The position numbers and the translations under genes were made by a program. Of a stretch of DNA of 64,000 bases, positions 27,267 through 38,379 are shown piece by piece. This stretch comes from Planctomycetaceae bacterium. GTDB taxonomy: Bacteria > Planctomycetota > Planctomycetia > Pirellulales > Thermoguttaceae. The notes under the pieces were generated by a model. The model had not been told where the DNA came from. It worked only from the letters and a program-made list of their open reading frames with translations, and did no database searches. The stretch is from contig JAIRYX010000448.1 in the NCBI GenBank assembly GCA_031267635.1, forward strand, positions 1-64,000, read 5' to 3'. Every line of letters starts with the position of its first letter. Within the stretch, counting starts at the first letter, position 1.

Positions 27267-28242
27267 AGAAAGTTTATTTCTGAAAGATGAATTTTACTCG
27301 CTAATCGGTGTGAAAATTCAAAATATTTTACGGTAGAACATGCGGAACGTATGGATTTTTATGGAAAGATTTTCCCGAAAAATTCTGTGCGTTTGATTTG
27401 TTCCGTCGTTGGTTTCTTACGACTTTTATTTAAACTTATTTTGCGGCAAAAAATAAAAGCCGGAAACGCAACAAAGTGGAATGGCTGAAGAGAGTGTTTT
27501 GTTATTGAAAATGCTCAATCCAGTCATTTCGTTTGTCGTATTTGCTGTTTTTGTGGTCTTGTGAAAGACTATCACACAGCGAGAAATTGTCATTTATTAG
27601 TCGAGGGATTTCTTAATGCTTCACGGAGTCGATAGATGAAATAAAAGTGCAAATTCTAACCATAAAAAGTAAAACCATATAATCATAACTCATGTTACGC
27701 ATAAGGTCTATGTAAATACTTTCCATTGTAATTGTCCGCATCTTTTTGTAAAATGATCCGTATCTTTTTAGGGAACTTCTAAAAACCTCCCCAAAATATT
27801 CGTAAGCCCTTATTTTTGAGATAATGGATTTTTATCAAAACAAACGAAAAATAAGGGCATAAGGGCGCATATTGGGGGCAATGGTTGGCTACTAAGGGGA
27901 TTTTATAAATAAGGGCAGGAATAGGCGATATTTTTCGGTAAAAATGACTGTAGTACGAATTTCCTCAATTTCCCTTGATATGAAAAATGTCAAGTGAAAT
28001 TGCGTGACTTTGTAGCAGTAGTCGAGCGACCGATAAACACAATTTTCTGAATTTTCTCTATATTTTATGACATACTTTGTCTTGCCATAAATTGCTTTTC
28101 TCACAAAGGATATATTTATAGAGATTCTTATCTGCTCTTTTGCGGAGCTTTGCGTTTCTGTCTGTTTTTCTCTTGTTTTCCATAAAATGTTCAATATAAT
28201 ATTTTTCAATATCACTCAATCATCAAAAAGAAAGGCGATTTT
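27267..28242. repeat. Long intergenic region with R3/R2 hybrid repeat
   Basis: Almost 1 kb without a recognisable gene, and in particular no rpmI or rplT. From 27772 to 27919 lies a hybrid repeat. It begins like R3 (GGGAACTTCTAAAAACCTCC, CGTAAGCCCTTATTTTTGAG) and ends like R2 (GGCTACTAAGGGGATTTTA, ATAAATAAGGGCAGG). Near 27689 is TAACTCATGTTACGCATAAGG, which matches the ends of another inverted element at 49.26-49.45 kb. Confidence 0.6.
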
Positions 28243-28662
28243 ATGATGGTACACCCATTGTGGTATCAGAACGGTCTTCAATTCGGATGTCGGCAATGCG
28301 GACGGTGTTGTATTGGCGAACCGGGGTATGTGTGGGTTAATGAGGAGGAAATTACTACAATAGCGGAACATCTCGGTTTGAACCGTAGTATGTTTATTGC
28401 GAATTTTGTCCGTAATGTCGGTAAGCGAAAAAGCATTGTCGAAATCAGCAACGGCGATTGTATTTTTTTCGATTCTGAAATTCGGGGATGCAAATTATAC
28501 GAAGTTCGCCCCACTCAATGCCGTACTTGGCCCTTCTGGAATCAAAATATTGATACGCCTAGTTCATGGAAAAAGACGGCAAAATTTTGTTCCGGTTGCA
28601 ACAAAGGCGAGCTACACACGCTCGAAGAAATTGAAGAAAAACGAAAAAAACTGAAGTTGTAA
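28243..28662 (+). CDS. YkgJ-type cysteine-cluster protein
   Basis: The 139-residue protein shows the YkgJ/UPF0153 zinc-or-iron cluster pattern: FGCRQCGRCCIGEPG near the N-terminus, GCKLYEVRPTQCRTWPFW in the middle and KFCSGCNKG toward the end, giving nine cysteines. The family is thought to bind a metal cluster, but no precise function is established. AAAGGCG precedes the ATG. It is a single gene in a large intergenic area. Confidence 0.85.
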   Translation: MMVHPLWYQNGLQFGCRQCGRCCIGEPGYVWVNEEEITTIAEHLGLNRSMFIANFVRNVGKRKSIVEISNGDCIFFDSEIRGCKLYEVRPTQCRTWPFWNQNIDTPSSWKKTAKFCSGCNKGELHTLEEIEEKRKKLKL

Positions 28663-28860
28663 TGATTAAAAAACTGCAACGCTTATTTGCATTTGGTGGA
28701 GGTTGGTTTGCAGTTGCGATGAGTAGCAGGTTTTCGAGCCAATTTTCAGCGTAACGTTGTTTGTTTAGTCTTTCTGCAGGGCATTGCCATTCAGTTTTCG
28801 GGTCATCGGACACCAATCACGAGTTATGCACTAACGTCCACGCCCGACATCGTAACTTTT

Positions 28861-28962
28861 CTGCTTATTTCACATTTGGGGGAGAGATTGATTTATAAAA
28901 TACTGGTCACTATTTAATTGCTCTGTACGGATTTATGGGGTTTGAGCGACTGAATGGTTACT
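28861..28962. repeat. R5-R1 composite repeat
   Basis: CTGCTTATTTCACATTTGGGG is followed by ATTGATTTATAAAATACTGG and a diverged R1 whose right arm is GACTGAATGGTTAC. The repeat runs into the 3' end of the alpha/beta hydrolase gene (stop at 28914), so the final codons of that gene were probably supplied by the repeat. Confidence 0.6.
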
Positions 28963-30020
28963 GAATTTGAATCGAAAGCAGTCGCTTTATTATAAGAAGT
29001 GTGCGTTACTTGTCCCGATTTGACCAGCCGACGTTCAACACGTCCGAGTGTCCCGGCGATTCCGCCAAGCGTTGGACCTTGAAAATACGCTTGCACCGCC
29101 AGCTCGTTGCGGAGGTACGCACGCCAAAACAGCAACGACGCTTGAGCGATATTACTCTGATATTTGTGATCGCTTTCTGTTTTTGTCACACGAATATCAT
29201 GACCGGCATAAATTAAATGGTCGGCGTCTTGATAAGTGATTAAAAACCTGTCTGCATCCAACATAAAATCAAACGGAATCCGGCGTTGCCACGATTGTGT
29301 TGTTCCGATAATTCCATTATCATTGGTTCCGGTGAAAAATAAAGCAGGCGTCTTCATCGTGCTGTAAACTTGCGACGCTAACGCAGGCGAAGTAAACACC
29401 GGCGGACTCATCACGATAATTGCTTTAATTCGTGTGTCATGCAAATGAAATCCTCCGTCAGGTGGAATTTGTCCCGCAACAAGCATTGACGCAAGTCCGC
29501 CAAGATCATAACCGGCAGCTCCAACATGTGACATATCAAGCATTTTCCCGAAAGAACTATCCGATTTAGCAAACAAATCAAGTTGAGTCAGAACAAAACG
29601 AATATCATTCGCTTGCAACCGTCCCGACCAGTGTTGATCGTAAACATCGCGCAACCCTTTAATAGGACGGATTTTACCTTTCCAAACATCTTCATCCAGA
29701 CCGTGATGTTGAATATGTACGGAAATAAAATCGTTCGCTGCCCAACTTTGTCCTAAATAGGCACACTTTTCATTCGAGCCGCCTAGACCATGCGAAAAAA
29801 TAATGACAGGACATTTTTCTTTACGTTCCGATGGAAAATAAATCTTGACTGGAATATTCCGATTGCGACTTGCGTCGAACCAAGTCGCATTGCTCACCAA
29901 AACCAGTGATCTATTATTGGTGATTTGTGAAGGATGAGTCGTTTGAGAAAAAAGAATAGACACGCTTTCCATGGTCAGAAGTAAAAAAAACGCCACAAAG
30001 GAATAGATTTTCGTTGTCAT
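28914..30020 (-). CDS. Secreted alpha/beta hydrolase with Asp at the nucleophile position
   Basis: The 368-residue protein has a signal peptide (to about residue 26). An alpha/beta-hydrolase domain of the PAF-acetylhydrolase/chlorophyllase type follows: oxyanion-hole strand VIIFSHGLGGS (about 72-82), nucleophile elbow VGAAGYDLGGLAS (about 167-178) and a late His in YQDADHLIYAGHD. The elbow has Asp172 where serine is normal (GxSxG). Asp nucleophiles are known in haloalkane dehalogenases and epoxide hydrolases, so this may be a changed chemistry or a dead enzyme. The last residues overlap an R1 repeat. Confidence 0.78.
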   Translation of the reverse strand: MTTKIYSFVAFFLLLTMESVSILFSQTTHPSQITNNRSLVLVSNATWFDASRNRNIPVKIYFPSERKEKCPVIIFSHGLGGSNEKCAYLGQSWAANDFISVHIQHHGLDEDVWKGKIRPIKGLRDVYDQHWSGRLQANDIRFVLTQLDLFAKSDSSFGKMLDMSHVGAAGYDLGGLASMLVAGQIPPDGGFHLHDTRIKAIIVMSPPVFTSPALASQVYSTMKTPALFFTGTNDNGIIGTTQSWQRRIPFDFMLDADRFLITYQDADHLIYAGHDIRVTKTESDHKYQSNIAQASLLFWRAYLRNELAVQAYFQGPTLGGIAGTLGRVERRLVKSGQVTHTSYNKATAFDSNSVTIQSLKPHKSVQSN

Positions 30021-30399
30021 TATAGTTCACTCCATGATATCCAGATTAAGTTTTCATTTCCTCCATTGAGTAGCTTAACAAAATATACACGATAATAAAG
30101 AAGCGATTTCCAAAATCAACCATTTTTTCCCGAAATTGACGATTCGTTATTAAAATTTCGGTAACACAAGCAAATATTTTTGGTTCATCCGATAAGTTCA
30201 CACCTTATCATTTCATTATCGGTCAAGACCATTTTTTTTGCCAATATATCCCGCAAACAAAAGCCGTTTTAAAAAACCACTACAGGAAACTTCCCAGAAC
30301 GTCCTCCAAATATTCGTAAGCTCTTATTTTTCAACGGTAAAATTTATTGAAAATAAGGTTTGTAGAAGCTCTCCTATATTGATTGGTAACAACGCTGGC
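30021..30399. repeat. Intergenic with R3 repeat
   Basis: The R3 copy at about 30283-30374 (AGGAAACTTCCCAGAACGTCC at one side, AAGGTTTGTAGAAGCTCTCCT at the other) lies just after the 3' end of the radical SAM gene. The remaining ~250 bases are AT-rich and hold the hydrolase promoter. No gene is seen. Confidence 0.6.
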
Positions 30400-31815
30400 T
30401 TATTTGAACAACGCAGTGAAATTTTCCCAGCCGCGCTGCCAGATGTGTTTCATATTCAATCCTCCCGAACGAAGAATAAACCAATCTTTCATTAAAATTC
30501 CGCGTTTGAGTTGCCGTTTCATCAACGACATGGAAATTCCCGGGAGATCCATGCACGCTTCATGTTCGTCAAATTTCATCCAAACATCTTTCGACGCACC
30601 ATGATATAAATTGTATTTTTCGGCGATACGGAAAAGCCGCGCCCCCGGCATCGGCGTACAGAATTGCCACGACATATAACTGATGGCTTTTTTATGAAAC
30701 ATTTTCCACGCCCAATTCAATGATTTTTTCACTTCTTCCGGCGTTTCAAAACAAAGTTTGTCGTTCTCTTCCCATGCCTGATAAAGCATCATAAACGCAA
30801 ACACTTTGATTCCGGCTTTAGAAAGAGAAATCGCAGCGTTTTCAATTTGCGAAACGGTAACGCTTTTTCCGATTCCATTGAGAACACGGTCATTGGCGCT
30901 CTCAATGCCAAGATGAATCATCCAACAGTTGATAGAAGCAAGCAACTTGGAAAACTCCTCCGTTACTTTATCCGCCCGCAAATTACACTGAAAATAAAGG
31001 TCTTTATGATTAAGCCGCCGAATCGCCTCACATAACTTGATTGCCCAATTCGTACTAAAATTCATTTCATCACTGCTGAGATAAATTTCCCGCACGCCAC
31101 GCGAATATAACAACTCAATCTCTTCACAAATATTTTCCGCCGACCGTGAACGCAACCAAGGTTTTTGCAGTTTCCAAATCGGTTGCGAACAAAACGCACA
31201 ATAAAACGGACATCCGCGGCTAATCAATAACGAACTTTCAATCGGCTGTTTTTTCAGGTGCATTCCCGGATACTCTTTGAAATCAATCAATTCCCACGCC
31301 GGAAACGGAATGTCGTTGAGATTGGCAATGAGCGGACGATTCGGGTTTCGGACATAGGTTCCGTCGGCAAGATAGGCGATCCCGGCAACGGAAGACAAAT
31401 CCGGCGACGATTTTTCCAAATACAAACGGACAAGCTCGGCAAATGTTTGCTCGCCTTCGCCGATCCCAAGTGCGTCAAAAGGAAATTCCGCCATCACTTC
31501 TTCCGGCATTGCCGTTGGATGCGGTCCGCCGGTAATGATTTTTACATCGGGCAACGCCTCTTTTACGGCACGAAATGTTTCCATCGCGCGTTGTGTTGAT
31601 TTTGACGTGAATCCCGCCGCATAAATGGTGGGGCGAAATTTTTTGACGGAATTAATATGTTCGTTGAGCGTTTGTTTCGGTCCCAAATAATCAAACTGCA
31701 CATCGTTTCCAAACGTGTGCTTGATTGTTCCGGCAAGATAGAGCAATCCGAGATTAGAATAGCTTCCGTCGATATTTGTTCCTTTGACAGGTTGATCCGC
31801 AAATAAAATTCTCAT
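30400..31815 (-). CDS. B12-binding radical SAM protein
   Basis: The 471-residue enzyme combines an N-terminal cobalamin-binding domain (about 1-140, with YAAGFTSKST and ITGGPHPTAMPEEVM) and a radical SAM barrel whose cluster motif is RGCPFYCAFC (CxxxCxxC, about residue 205). The order and the SLLISRGCPF, IYLSSDEMNF and IHLGIESAND blocks match the BchE/HpnP class of methyltransferases and cyclases. The DxHxxGxxL B12 motif is not evident, so cobalamin may bind base-off without the His ligand. The substrate is not identifiable. The next gene on the strand, GT2, ends 30 bases upstream of its start. Confidence 0.85.
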   Translation of the reverse strand: MRILFADQPVKGTNIDGSYSNLGLLYLAGTIKHTFGNDVQFDYLGPKQTLNEHINSVKKFRPTIYAAGFTSKSTQRAMETFRAVKEALPDVKIITGGPHPTAMPEEVMAEFPFDALGIGEGEQTFAELVRLYLEKSSPDLSSVAGIAYLADGTYVRNPNRPLIANLNDIPFPAWELIDFKEYPGMHLKKQPIESSLLISRGCPFYCAFCSQPIWKLQKPWLRSRSAENICEEIELLYSRGVREIYLSSDEMNFSTNWAIKLCEAIRRLNHKDLYFQCNLRADKVTEEFSKLLASINCWMIHLGIESANDRVLNGIGKSVTVSQIENAAISLSKAGIKVFAFMMLYQAWEENDKLCFETPEEVKKSLNWAWKMFHKKAISYMSWQFCTPMPGARLFRIAEKYNLYHGASKDVWMKFDEHEACMDLPGISMSLMKRQLKRGILMKDWFILRSGGLNMKHIWQRGWENFTALFK

Positions 31816-31844
31816 AGAATTTGTCCTGTAGCAATAAAAAGACT

Positions 31845-33062
31845 TTAATTTTCTTCGTGATTTCTAGGAGTTCGTTCCCACTTGGGAGTTCGCCAGATTA
31901 AAATGGATTTGGCAGTTATTTCCAAATATCTGAACACAAAAATCGGCGTCAGACACATATACGTTAGCCGCCGTTTATTAAGTCCCATTGCAAAAATTCC
32001 GATTCCAACGTAAAGAACATACAGACCGAGCGTTCCGCAAAAGAGATTCCATAAAACGCAACTCCACACGGACGGAATGAGAAAGAAACTCAAAAGCCCG
32101 AAAATTCCCGACAAAAAAATCTGCCCGAAAATTATCGGACGGCTGATAAAAAGCATCGCAATTCCTGCGTCAAACGCAATGAAATCCTGTTTAAAAAGTC
32201 CCCGTGCAAGCAATCCAATCACGGAACGCCGCAAAGTATCTAAACCGCCGAAAATCCAACGTGCGCGTTGAACGGCGAGTTGTTTTATTTCAACAGGAAA
32301 CGGCGAATCCAATACAATATCGCCTATAAAAACCGGCTTAATTCCGTTTTTCAGCAGATGAAAACAATATTCAAAATCTTCATTCAATCCGCCGCTTTGC
32401 CAAGGAAAACGCTCTAAAATGTCGCGGTGCAAAACCATTCCTGAACCGATAAGAAAACCGGCAAGTCCGATTCGGGATTTTGCCCAATAAAAGAGTTTAT
32501 TTTCAATCCACCTCGCCAATGCCATCGCGTAACAACGAAACGAAACGTCGGGGTTGGACACGAGATAAGATAACTGAACGACATGATTTCCTCTTGCGAC
32601 TTCAAAATCGCACGCTTTCAGCGATTGCGAATCCAAATAACAATCCGCATCGAGAATCAACACCACATCGGTTTTTTGCGTGAGAACTTGCGGAATCGCC
32701 CATTCTAACGCTTCGCCTTTCCCTCGTTTGTGGTTGTCAAACCGCTCCAAACATTGAGCGCCGCAGTCCTGCGCAATTTGAGCCGTGTTATCGGTACAAT
32801 TATCCGCAATGACCACCACGGCAAAAAGATCCGACGGATAATCCAATTGCAGACAACGATTCAAGACGGAAGGCAAACATTCGGATTCGTTGTGCGCGGG
32901 AATTAAAATCGTAAAATGATGTTTCGGCGTGTGCGAAATTTGGCGTTTTTTACATAAAAAAAGATAAACGACGGCAAAAAACATCTGATACAACGCACCA
33001 AATGCCGTAACAGCGATAATAATTGAAGCAATAATTAAAAAAACGATTTGAAAAATAGACAT
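31845..33062 (-). CDS. Membrane glycosyltransferase family 2
   Basis: The 405-residue protein has an N-terminal membrane helix (about 5-35) and a GT2 domain (TILIPAHNESECLPSVL, VVIADNCTDNTAQIA, ILDADCYLDS with the DxD-type metal site, GLNEDFEYCFHLL). The processive-type QRARW motif and three or four C-terminal helices follow. This resembles poly-beta-glycan or lipid-linked sugar synthases such as IcaA/NdvC-like proteins. It probably forms a transcription unit with the radical SAM gene downstream, hinting at a cell-surface lipid or glycan product. Confidence 0.85.
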   Translation of the reverse strand: MSIFQIVFLIIASIIIAVTAFGALYQMFFAVVYLFLCKKRQISHTPKHHFTILIPAHNESECLPSVLNRCLQLDYPSDLFAVVVIADNCTDNTAQIAQDCGAQCLERFDNHKRGKGEALEWAIPQVLTQKTDVVLILDADCYLDSQSLKACDFEVARGNHVVQLSYLVSNPDVSFRCYAMALARWIENKLFYWAKSRIGLAGFLIGSGMVLHRDILERFPWQSGGLNEDFEYCFHLLKNGIKPVFIGDIVLDSPFPVEIKQLAVQRARWIFGGLDTLRRSVIGLLARGLFKQDFIAFDAGIAMLFISRPIIFGQIFLSGIFGLLSFFLIPSVWSCVLWNLFCGTLGLYVLYVGIGIFAMGLNKRRLTYMCLTPIFVFRYLEITAKSILIWRTPKWERTPRNHEEN

Positions 33063-33169
33063 AAAACGATAATCATCTCAAAAAACTCTTAATGAATGAT
33101 TATAAGTTATAAATTGGAACAAAAGAACGAGATATTTGTTTTTGATAACAGAAAAGGCAAAAATTTTTC

Positions 33170-33407
33170 CTGCTTATTTCGGATTTTGGGGAGTTGTTTG
33201 AATGTGGTCAATACGCTTTTACTCCGTAGGAGTCATCCTAAATACCGCACAAGGGAAACTCTTACAGAGTTTTTTATTCCTGCGGCTCGTTCCTCCCAGT
33301 TTCACTGGGGGCTATCCAAAGGGGAACGCCTACAGCGTAAAGTCCTCCGCAAAACAAATCCAGCGTTTCCTCCGGCGTTTTACCTCCCCAAAAAGTGAAA
33401 TAATCAG
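33170..33407. repeat. R5 element with terminal inverted repeats
   Basis: A 238-bp segment between two minus-strand genes is bounded by inverted ends: CTGCTTATTTCGGATTTTGG and, reversed, CTGATTATTTCACTTTTTGG. The same end sequence occurs alone near 21.89, 24.99, 28.86, 46.56, 55.81 and 63.66 kb. The interior contains small hairpins (CCCAGTTTCACTGGG) but no supported gene. It is best read as a non-autonomous mobile element whose solo ends are scattered around. Confidence 0.65.
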
Positions 33408-33428
33408 AATTTTTCTTATAAACACGAC

Positions 33429-34274
33429 TCATTGATCATGCCGAAAAAATCCGTGATTACAAATCCTGTGTAATTCAGTAAGCCGCTCAAATTCGGACTG
33501 CGTTTTATTCCAAAATTCGCGGCTTTTAACAGCGTGCGCGAAAGGAATGGGCAACGTTTTGTCGAGCATTCGAATCGCCTGTAGTATGTTGCTGAAATTA
33601 CCGCATTGCGTGTTGAGCGTTTCGCCAAAAACGTAATCCGCATGACCATCAATTGCGTCGAACAACTCTTCAAGCGGCGTGCAGTAAGGCAGAATCGGTC
33701 CGATAAAAACAAACGTACTGATTCCTTCTTGATGCAATGTCCGCAAAGCGTTCAAGCGTTGCGAAATCGGCGACGCGCATGGTTCGAGCAATCGGCGCGC
33801 TTTTTCGCTCATCAACGCAATAGAAAATCCAATGGAGACGCGAGGAAGCAATTTCAATACATCCATGTCGCGCAGCACAAGATCGGATTTTGTCAGAATG
33901 GAGATTCGCAAAAACGGCAATTGTTCGCTTTCGCGGAGAACGTTCAAAAGGGAACGCGTGAGTTTGTATTTCGATTCCAACGGCTGATAAGCGTCTGTCG
34001 CGCTTCCGAAAAACACGGAGCATGCTTGTTTGACTTGTTTCAAATCGTGCGACAAAATCACGGGCGCATTGACTTTCGCGTCGGCAAACATTCCCCACAT
34101 TTCGGTATGGTTACTGAACCGTTTCATGTAACAAGCGTAACAGTAAACGCATCGATGCACACAACCGACATACGGATTGATTGCGTAACCAGATTCCGTC
34201 AGCTTACTTGCCGTCAAAATATGTTTGACTTCAATTTCAGCATTCTTAATTGTCGCGCCGGCAGGTTGCGTCAT
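33429..34274 (-). CDS. Radical SAM protein of the SPL-like family
   Basis: The 281-residue protein carries the cluster motif GCVHRCVYCYA (about residue 37-47) in the order NPYVGCVHRCVYCYACYMKRF, typical of the spore-photoproduct-lyase-like Rv2578c/SplB-type group. The barrel blocks PVILSHDLKQ, SVFFGSATDAYQPLE, LRISILTKSDLVLRD and VSIGFSIALMSEKARRLLEP follow. The family is widespread and mostly uncharacterised; repair of DNA is not implied. It is the first of the minus-strand genes here and lies about 540 bases from anfH, divergently. Confidence 0.85.
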   Translation of the reverse strand: MTQPAGATIKNAEIEVKHILTASKLTESGYAINPYVGCVHRCVYCYACYMKRFSNHTEMWGMFADAKVNAPVILSHDLKQVKQACSVFFGSATDAYQPLESKYKLTRSLLNVLRESEQLPFLRISILTKSDLVLRDMDVLKLLPRVSIGFSIALMSEKARRLLEPCASPISQRLNALRTLHQEGISTFVFIGPILPYCTPLEELFDAIDGHADYVFGETLNTQCGNFSNILQAIRMLDKTLPIPFAHAVKSREFWNKTQSEFERLTELHRICNHGFFRHDQ

Positions 34275-34282
34275 GTGTACTT

Positions 34283-34560
34283 TTTATACATTTCTTTTGT
34301 GGTTGAAAAGTCGGTTTTCATTGCGCAAAGGCGTGAGGAACATGATGAACGAGCAACACTGTGTTAAAACCGATTTTTCAAGTTGTGAGAAGTCTTTATT
34401 CTATGAAATTCCGAAAAGTGATGCAATATATCCAGAAACAATGAGAAATCTGGGACTGTTTTTTGAGATTTGAGCGATTCTGTTCTGAAAAACTTACTCT
34501 GTCCTCAAAGCTCCTCTCGTCCCTATTGCCTCCCTTGTTTAATGCACGCCGAAATTCAAA
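34283..34560. repeat. R4 copy and R6 9-nt array upstream of anfH
   Basis: An R4 copy (about 34283-34399: TTTTTATACATTTC, GGAACATGATGAACGAGC, ACACTGTGTTAAAA, TTTCAAGTTGTGAG) is followed at about 34500-34540 by an R6 array of 9-nt units (GTCCTCAAA, GCTCCTCTC, GTCCCTATT, GCCTCCCTT). The R6 type then recurs in most spacers of the nitrogenase cluster. Confidence 0.6.
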
Positions 34561-34562
34561 GG

Positions 34563-34621
34563 GTACTGAAACGTAGGATATTTTGAGGAACAAACTAAAA
34601 TGTAGGACGCTTTTAGGCACA
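34563..34621. promoter_or_regulatory. Putative activator-binding direct repeat upstream of anfH
   Basis: Two ~23-bp near-identical sites, GTAGGAtatTTTTgAGGaACA at 34573 and GTAGGAcgcTTTTaAGG-type with GCACA at 34602, lie 29 bp apart, close to three helical turns. The first overlaps GTAC-N6-GTAG (34563-34576), one base from the GTAC-N6-GTAC core reported for VnfA-type activators. They lie about 105-160 bp upstream of the sigma-54 promoter, a normal enhancer distance. Binding is inferred, not shown. Confidence 0.45.
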
Positions 34622-34707
34622 AGTCGTTCGCAAAAATTTCATCCGACTTTTCTATCTCTTTTCTAGTCAACGGGTTACGTCGCAAAACTTTTACTGTCTT
34701 TTGAGAA

Positions 34708-34723
34708 TGGCATTAAACGTGCT
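34708..34723 (+). promoter_or_regulatory. Sigma-54 (-24/-12) promoter of the anf cluster
   Basis: TGGCATTAAACGTGCT has GG and GC exactly twelve bases apart, as in the consensus TGGCAC-N5-TTGCW; only two consensus positions differ. Transcription would begin near 34734, giving an ~80-nt leader before the anfH start at 34815, which has GGAG about ten bases upstream. Nitrogenase operons are classically sigma-54 and activator dependent. Confidence 0.75.
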
Positions 34724-34739
34724 TATGAGAAATTGATGA

Positions 34740-35639
<900 letters not shown>

Positions 35640-35822
35640 CGACAATGGATTACCGGCTGAAATTTGAAAGAGACACGAGGGATAATTGGGATTTTGGACA
35701 CAGGACAAACAATAAACACTGTCTTAAAAACCGAAGTTTCAAGTATTAAGGAGTACATCATCCGTCCCTCCAGTCCCAAAAGTCCCTAATATCCCTTTTT
35801 ACAATGAAGGAGAAAATGCTCT
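35640..35822. repeat. anfH-nifI1 spacer: R4 core and R6 arms
   Basis: The 183-nt spacer contains an R6-like left arm (GACACGAGGGATAATTGGGA), the R4 core (ACACTGTCTTAAAAACC, TTTCAAGTATTAAGGAGTA) and a right arm of 9-nt units (GTCCCTCCA, GTCCCAAAA, GTCCCTAAT). If the operon is one message this would fold into a long hairpin just after anfH. AAGGAG precedes nifI1. Confidence 0.6.
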
Positions 35823-36140
35823 ATGAAAATGATCAAAGCCGTACTGCGTCCTGATAATATTGATGCTGTTGCCGATTGTCTTGCGGAAGCGGGATTTGTG
35901 TCGGCAACCAAAATTAACGCATTCGGACGCGGAAAACAAAAAGGAATCACCGTCGGAACGATTCATTACGACGAATTGCCCAAAACAATTCTGTTGATTG
36001 TTGTCGAAGATCGCCAGGTCGATTCCGTGCTCAAAACGATCCGCGAGAACGCTTATACCGGCAATTTCGGCGATGGAAAAATCTTTGTTAGCCCTGTGGA
36101 ACGGGTCGTGACCGTGCGTACCGGCGCCGAAGGACTTTAG
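35823..36140 (+). CDS. nifI1: PII-like nitrogenase regulator NifI1
   Basis: The 105-residue GlnB-family protein has MKMIKAVLRPDNIDAVADCLAEAGF, GRGKQKGITVGTIHYDELPKT, and the C-terminal GDGKIFVSPVERVVTVRTGAEG nucleotide-binding segment. The T-loop is short and lacks the uridylylated Tyr51 of GlnB. NifI1 with NifI2 binds dinitrogenase and blocks it when ammonium is present; 2-oxoglutarate and ATP relieve this. The position between H and D is the classic nifI location known from methanogens and clostridia. Confidence 0.93.
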   Translation: MKMIKAVLRPDNIDAVADCLAEAGFVSATKINAFGRGKQKGITVGTIHYDELPKTILLIVVEDRQVDSVLKTIRENAYTGNFGDGKIFVSPVERVVTVRTGAEGL

Positions 36141-36185
36141 TTTAGTTCTGGAACAGAAAGAACGCTCATTTAAGAAAGCGGGACA

Positions 36186-36554
36186 ATGAAAGAAATTATT
36201 GCGATGATCCGTCCGAAAATGATGGCGAAAACAAAAGACGCTTTGGAAAAAGCCGGAATCCCCAGTATTACGGCGTTGCCGATTTTAGGACGCGGGAAAC
36301 AACAGGGAATTATCAACGAGGTGGATATTGAATACCGCCCGCAAATTCTCGAACGAAAACATCGGAGAATGAAATACATTCCCAAACGAATGCTCTCCAT
36401 GATTGTAAAAGACGAGGAAGCGGATCAGGTGATCCAATCGCTCGTGGAAGTAAATCAAACCGGTCAAATCGGCGATGGGAAAATTTTTGTCTGCCCTGTG
36501 GACGAAGCGTTGCGGATACGAACTGGCGAAACCGGAGAAGCCGCTATTGTATAA
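36186..36554 (+). CDS. nifI2: PII-like nitrogenase regulator NifI2
   Basis: The 122-residue partner of NifI1 starts MKEIIAMIRPKMMAKTKDALEKAG and has ALPILGRGKQQG, then a longer T-loop (EVDIEYRPQILERKHRRMKYIPKRML) characteristic of NifI2, and the GDGKIFVCPVDEALRIRTGE end. The extended loop is the part thought to touch the dinitrogenase. It starts 45 bases after nifI1, following AAGAAAGCGGG, and is followed by an R6-containing spacer before anfD. Confidence 0.93.
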   Translation: MKEIIAMIRPKMMAKTKDALEKAGIPSITALPILGRGKQQGIINEVDIEYRPQILERKHRRMKYIPKRMLSMIVKDEEADQVIQSLVEVNQTGQIGDGKIFVCPVDEALRIRTGETGEAAIV

Positions 36555-38262
<1,708 letters not shown>

Positions 38263-38379
38263 TGATAGTTAAGGGATATTAGGGACTTGAGGAACAGAGG
38301 AACGCTCTTCAAAGAAATCCGTCCCCCATGTCCCTCCAGTCCCTAATGTCCCTCAATCAAAACAGGAGAACAACACACT
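38263..38379. repeat. anfD-anfG spacer with paired R6 arms
   Basis: The left arm AAGGGATATTAGGGACTTGA and right arm units GTCCCCCAT, GTCCCTCCA, GTCCCTAAT, GTCCCTC are complementary in pattern, so the spacer can form an imperfect stem. CAGGAGA precedes anfG. Confidence 0.68.

Noticed and set aside
33096..33398. 100-codon frame inside the R5 element
   Set aside because: No homology or start signal; the segment is better explained as a repeat with inverted ends.
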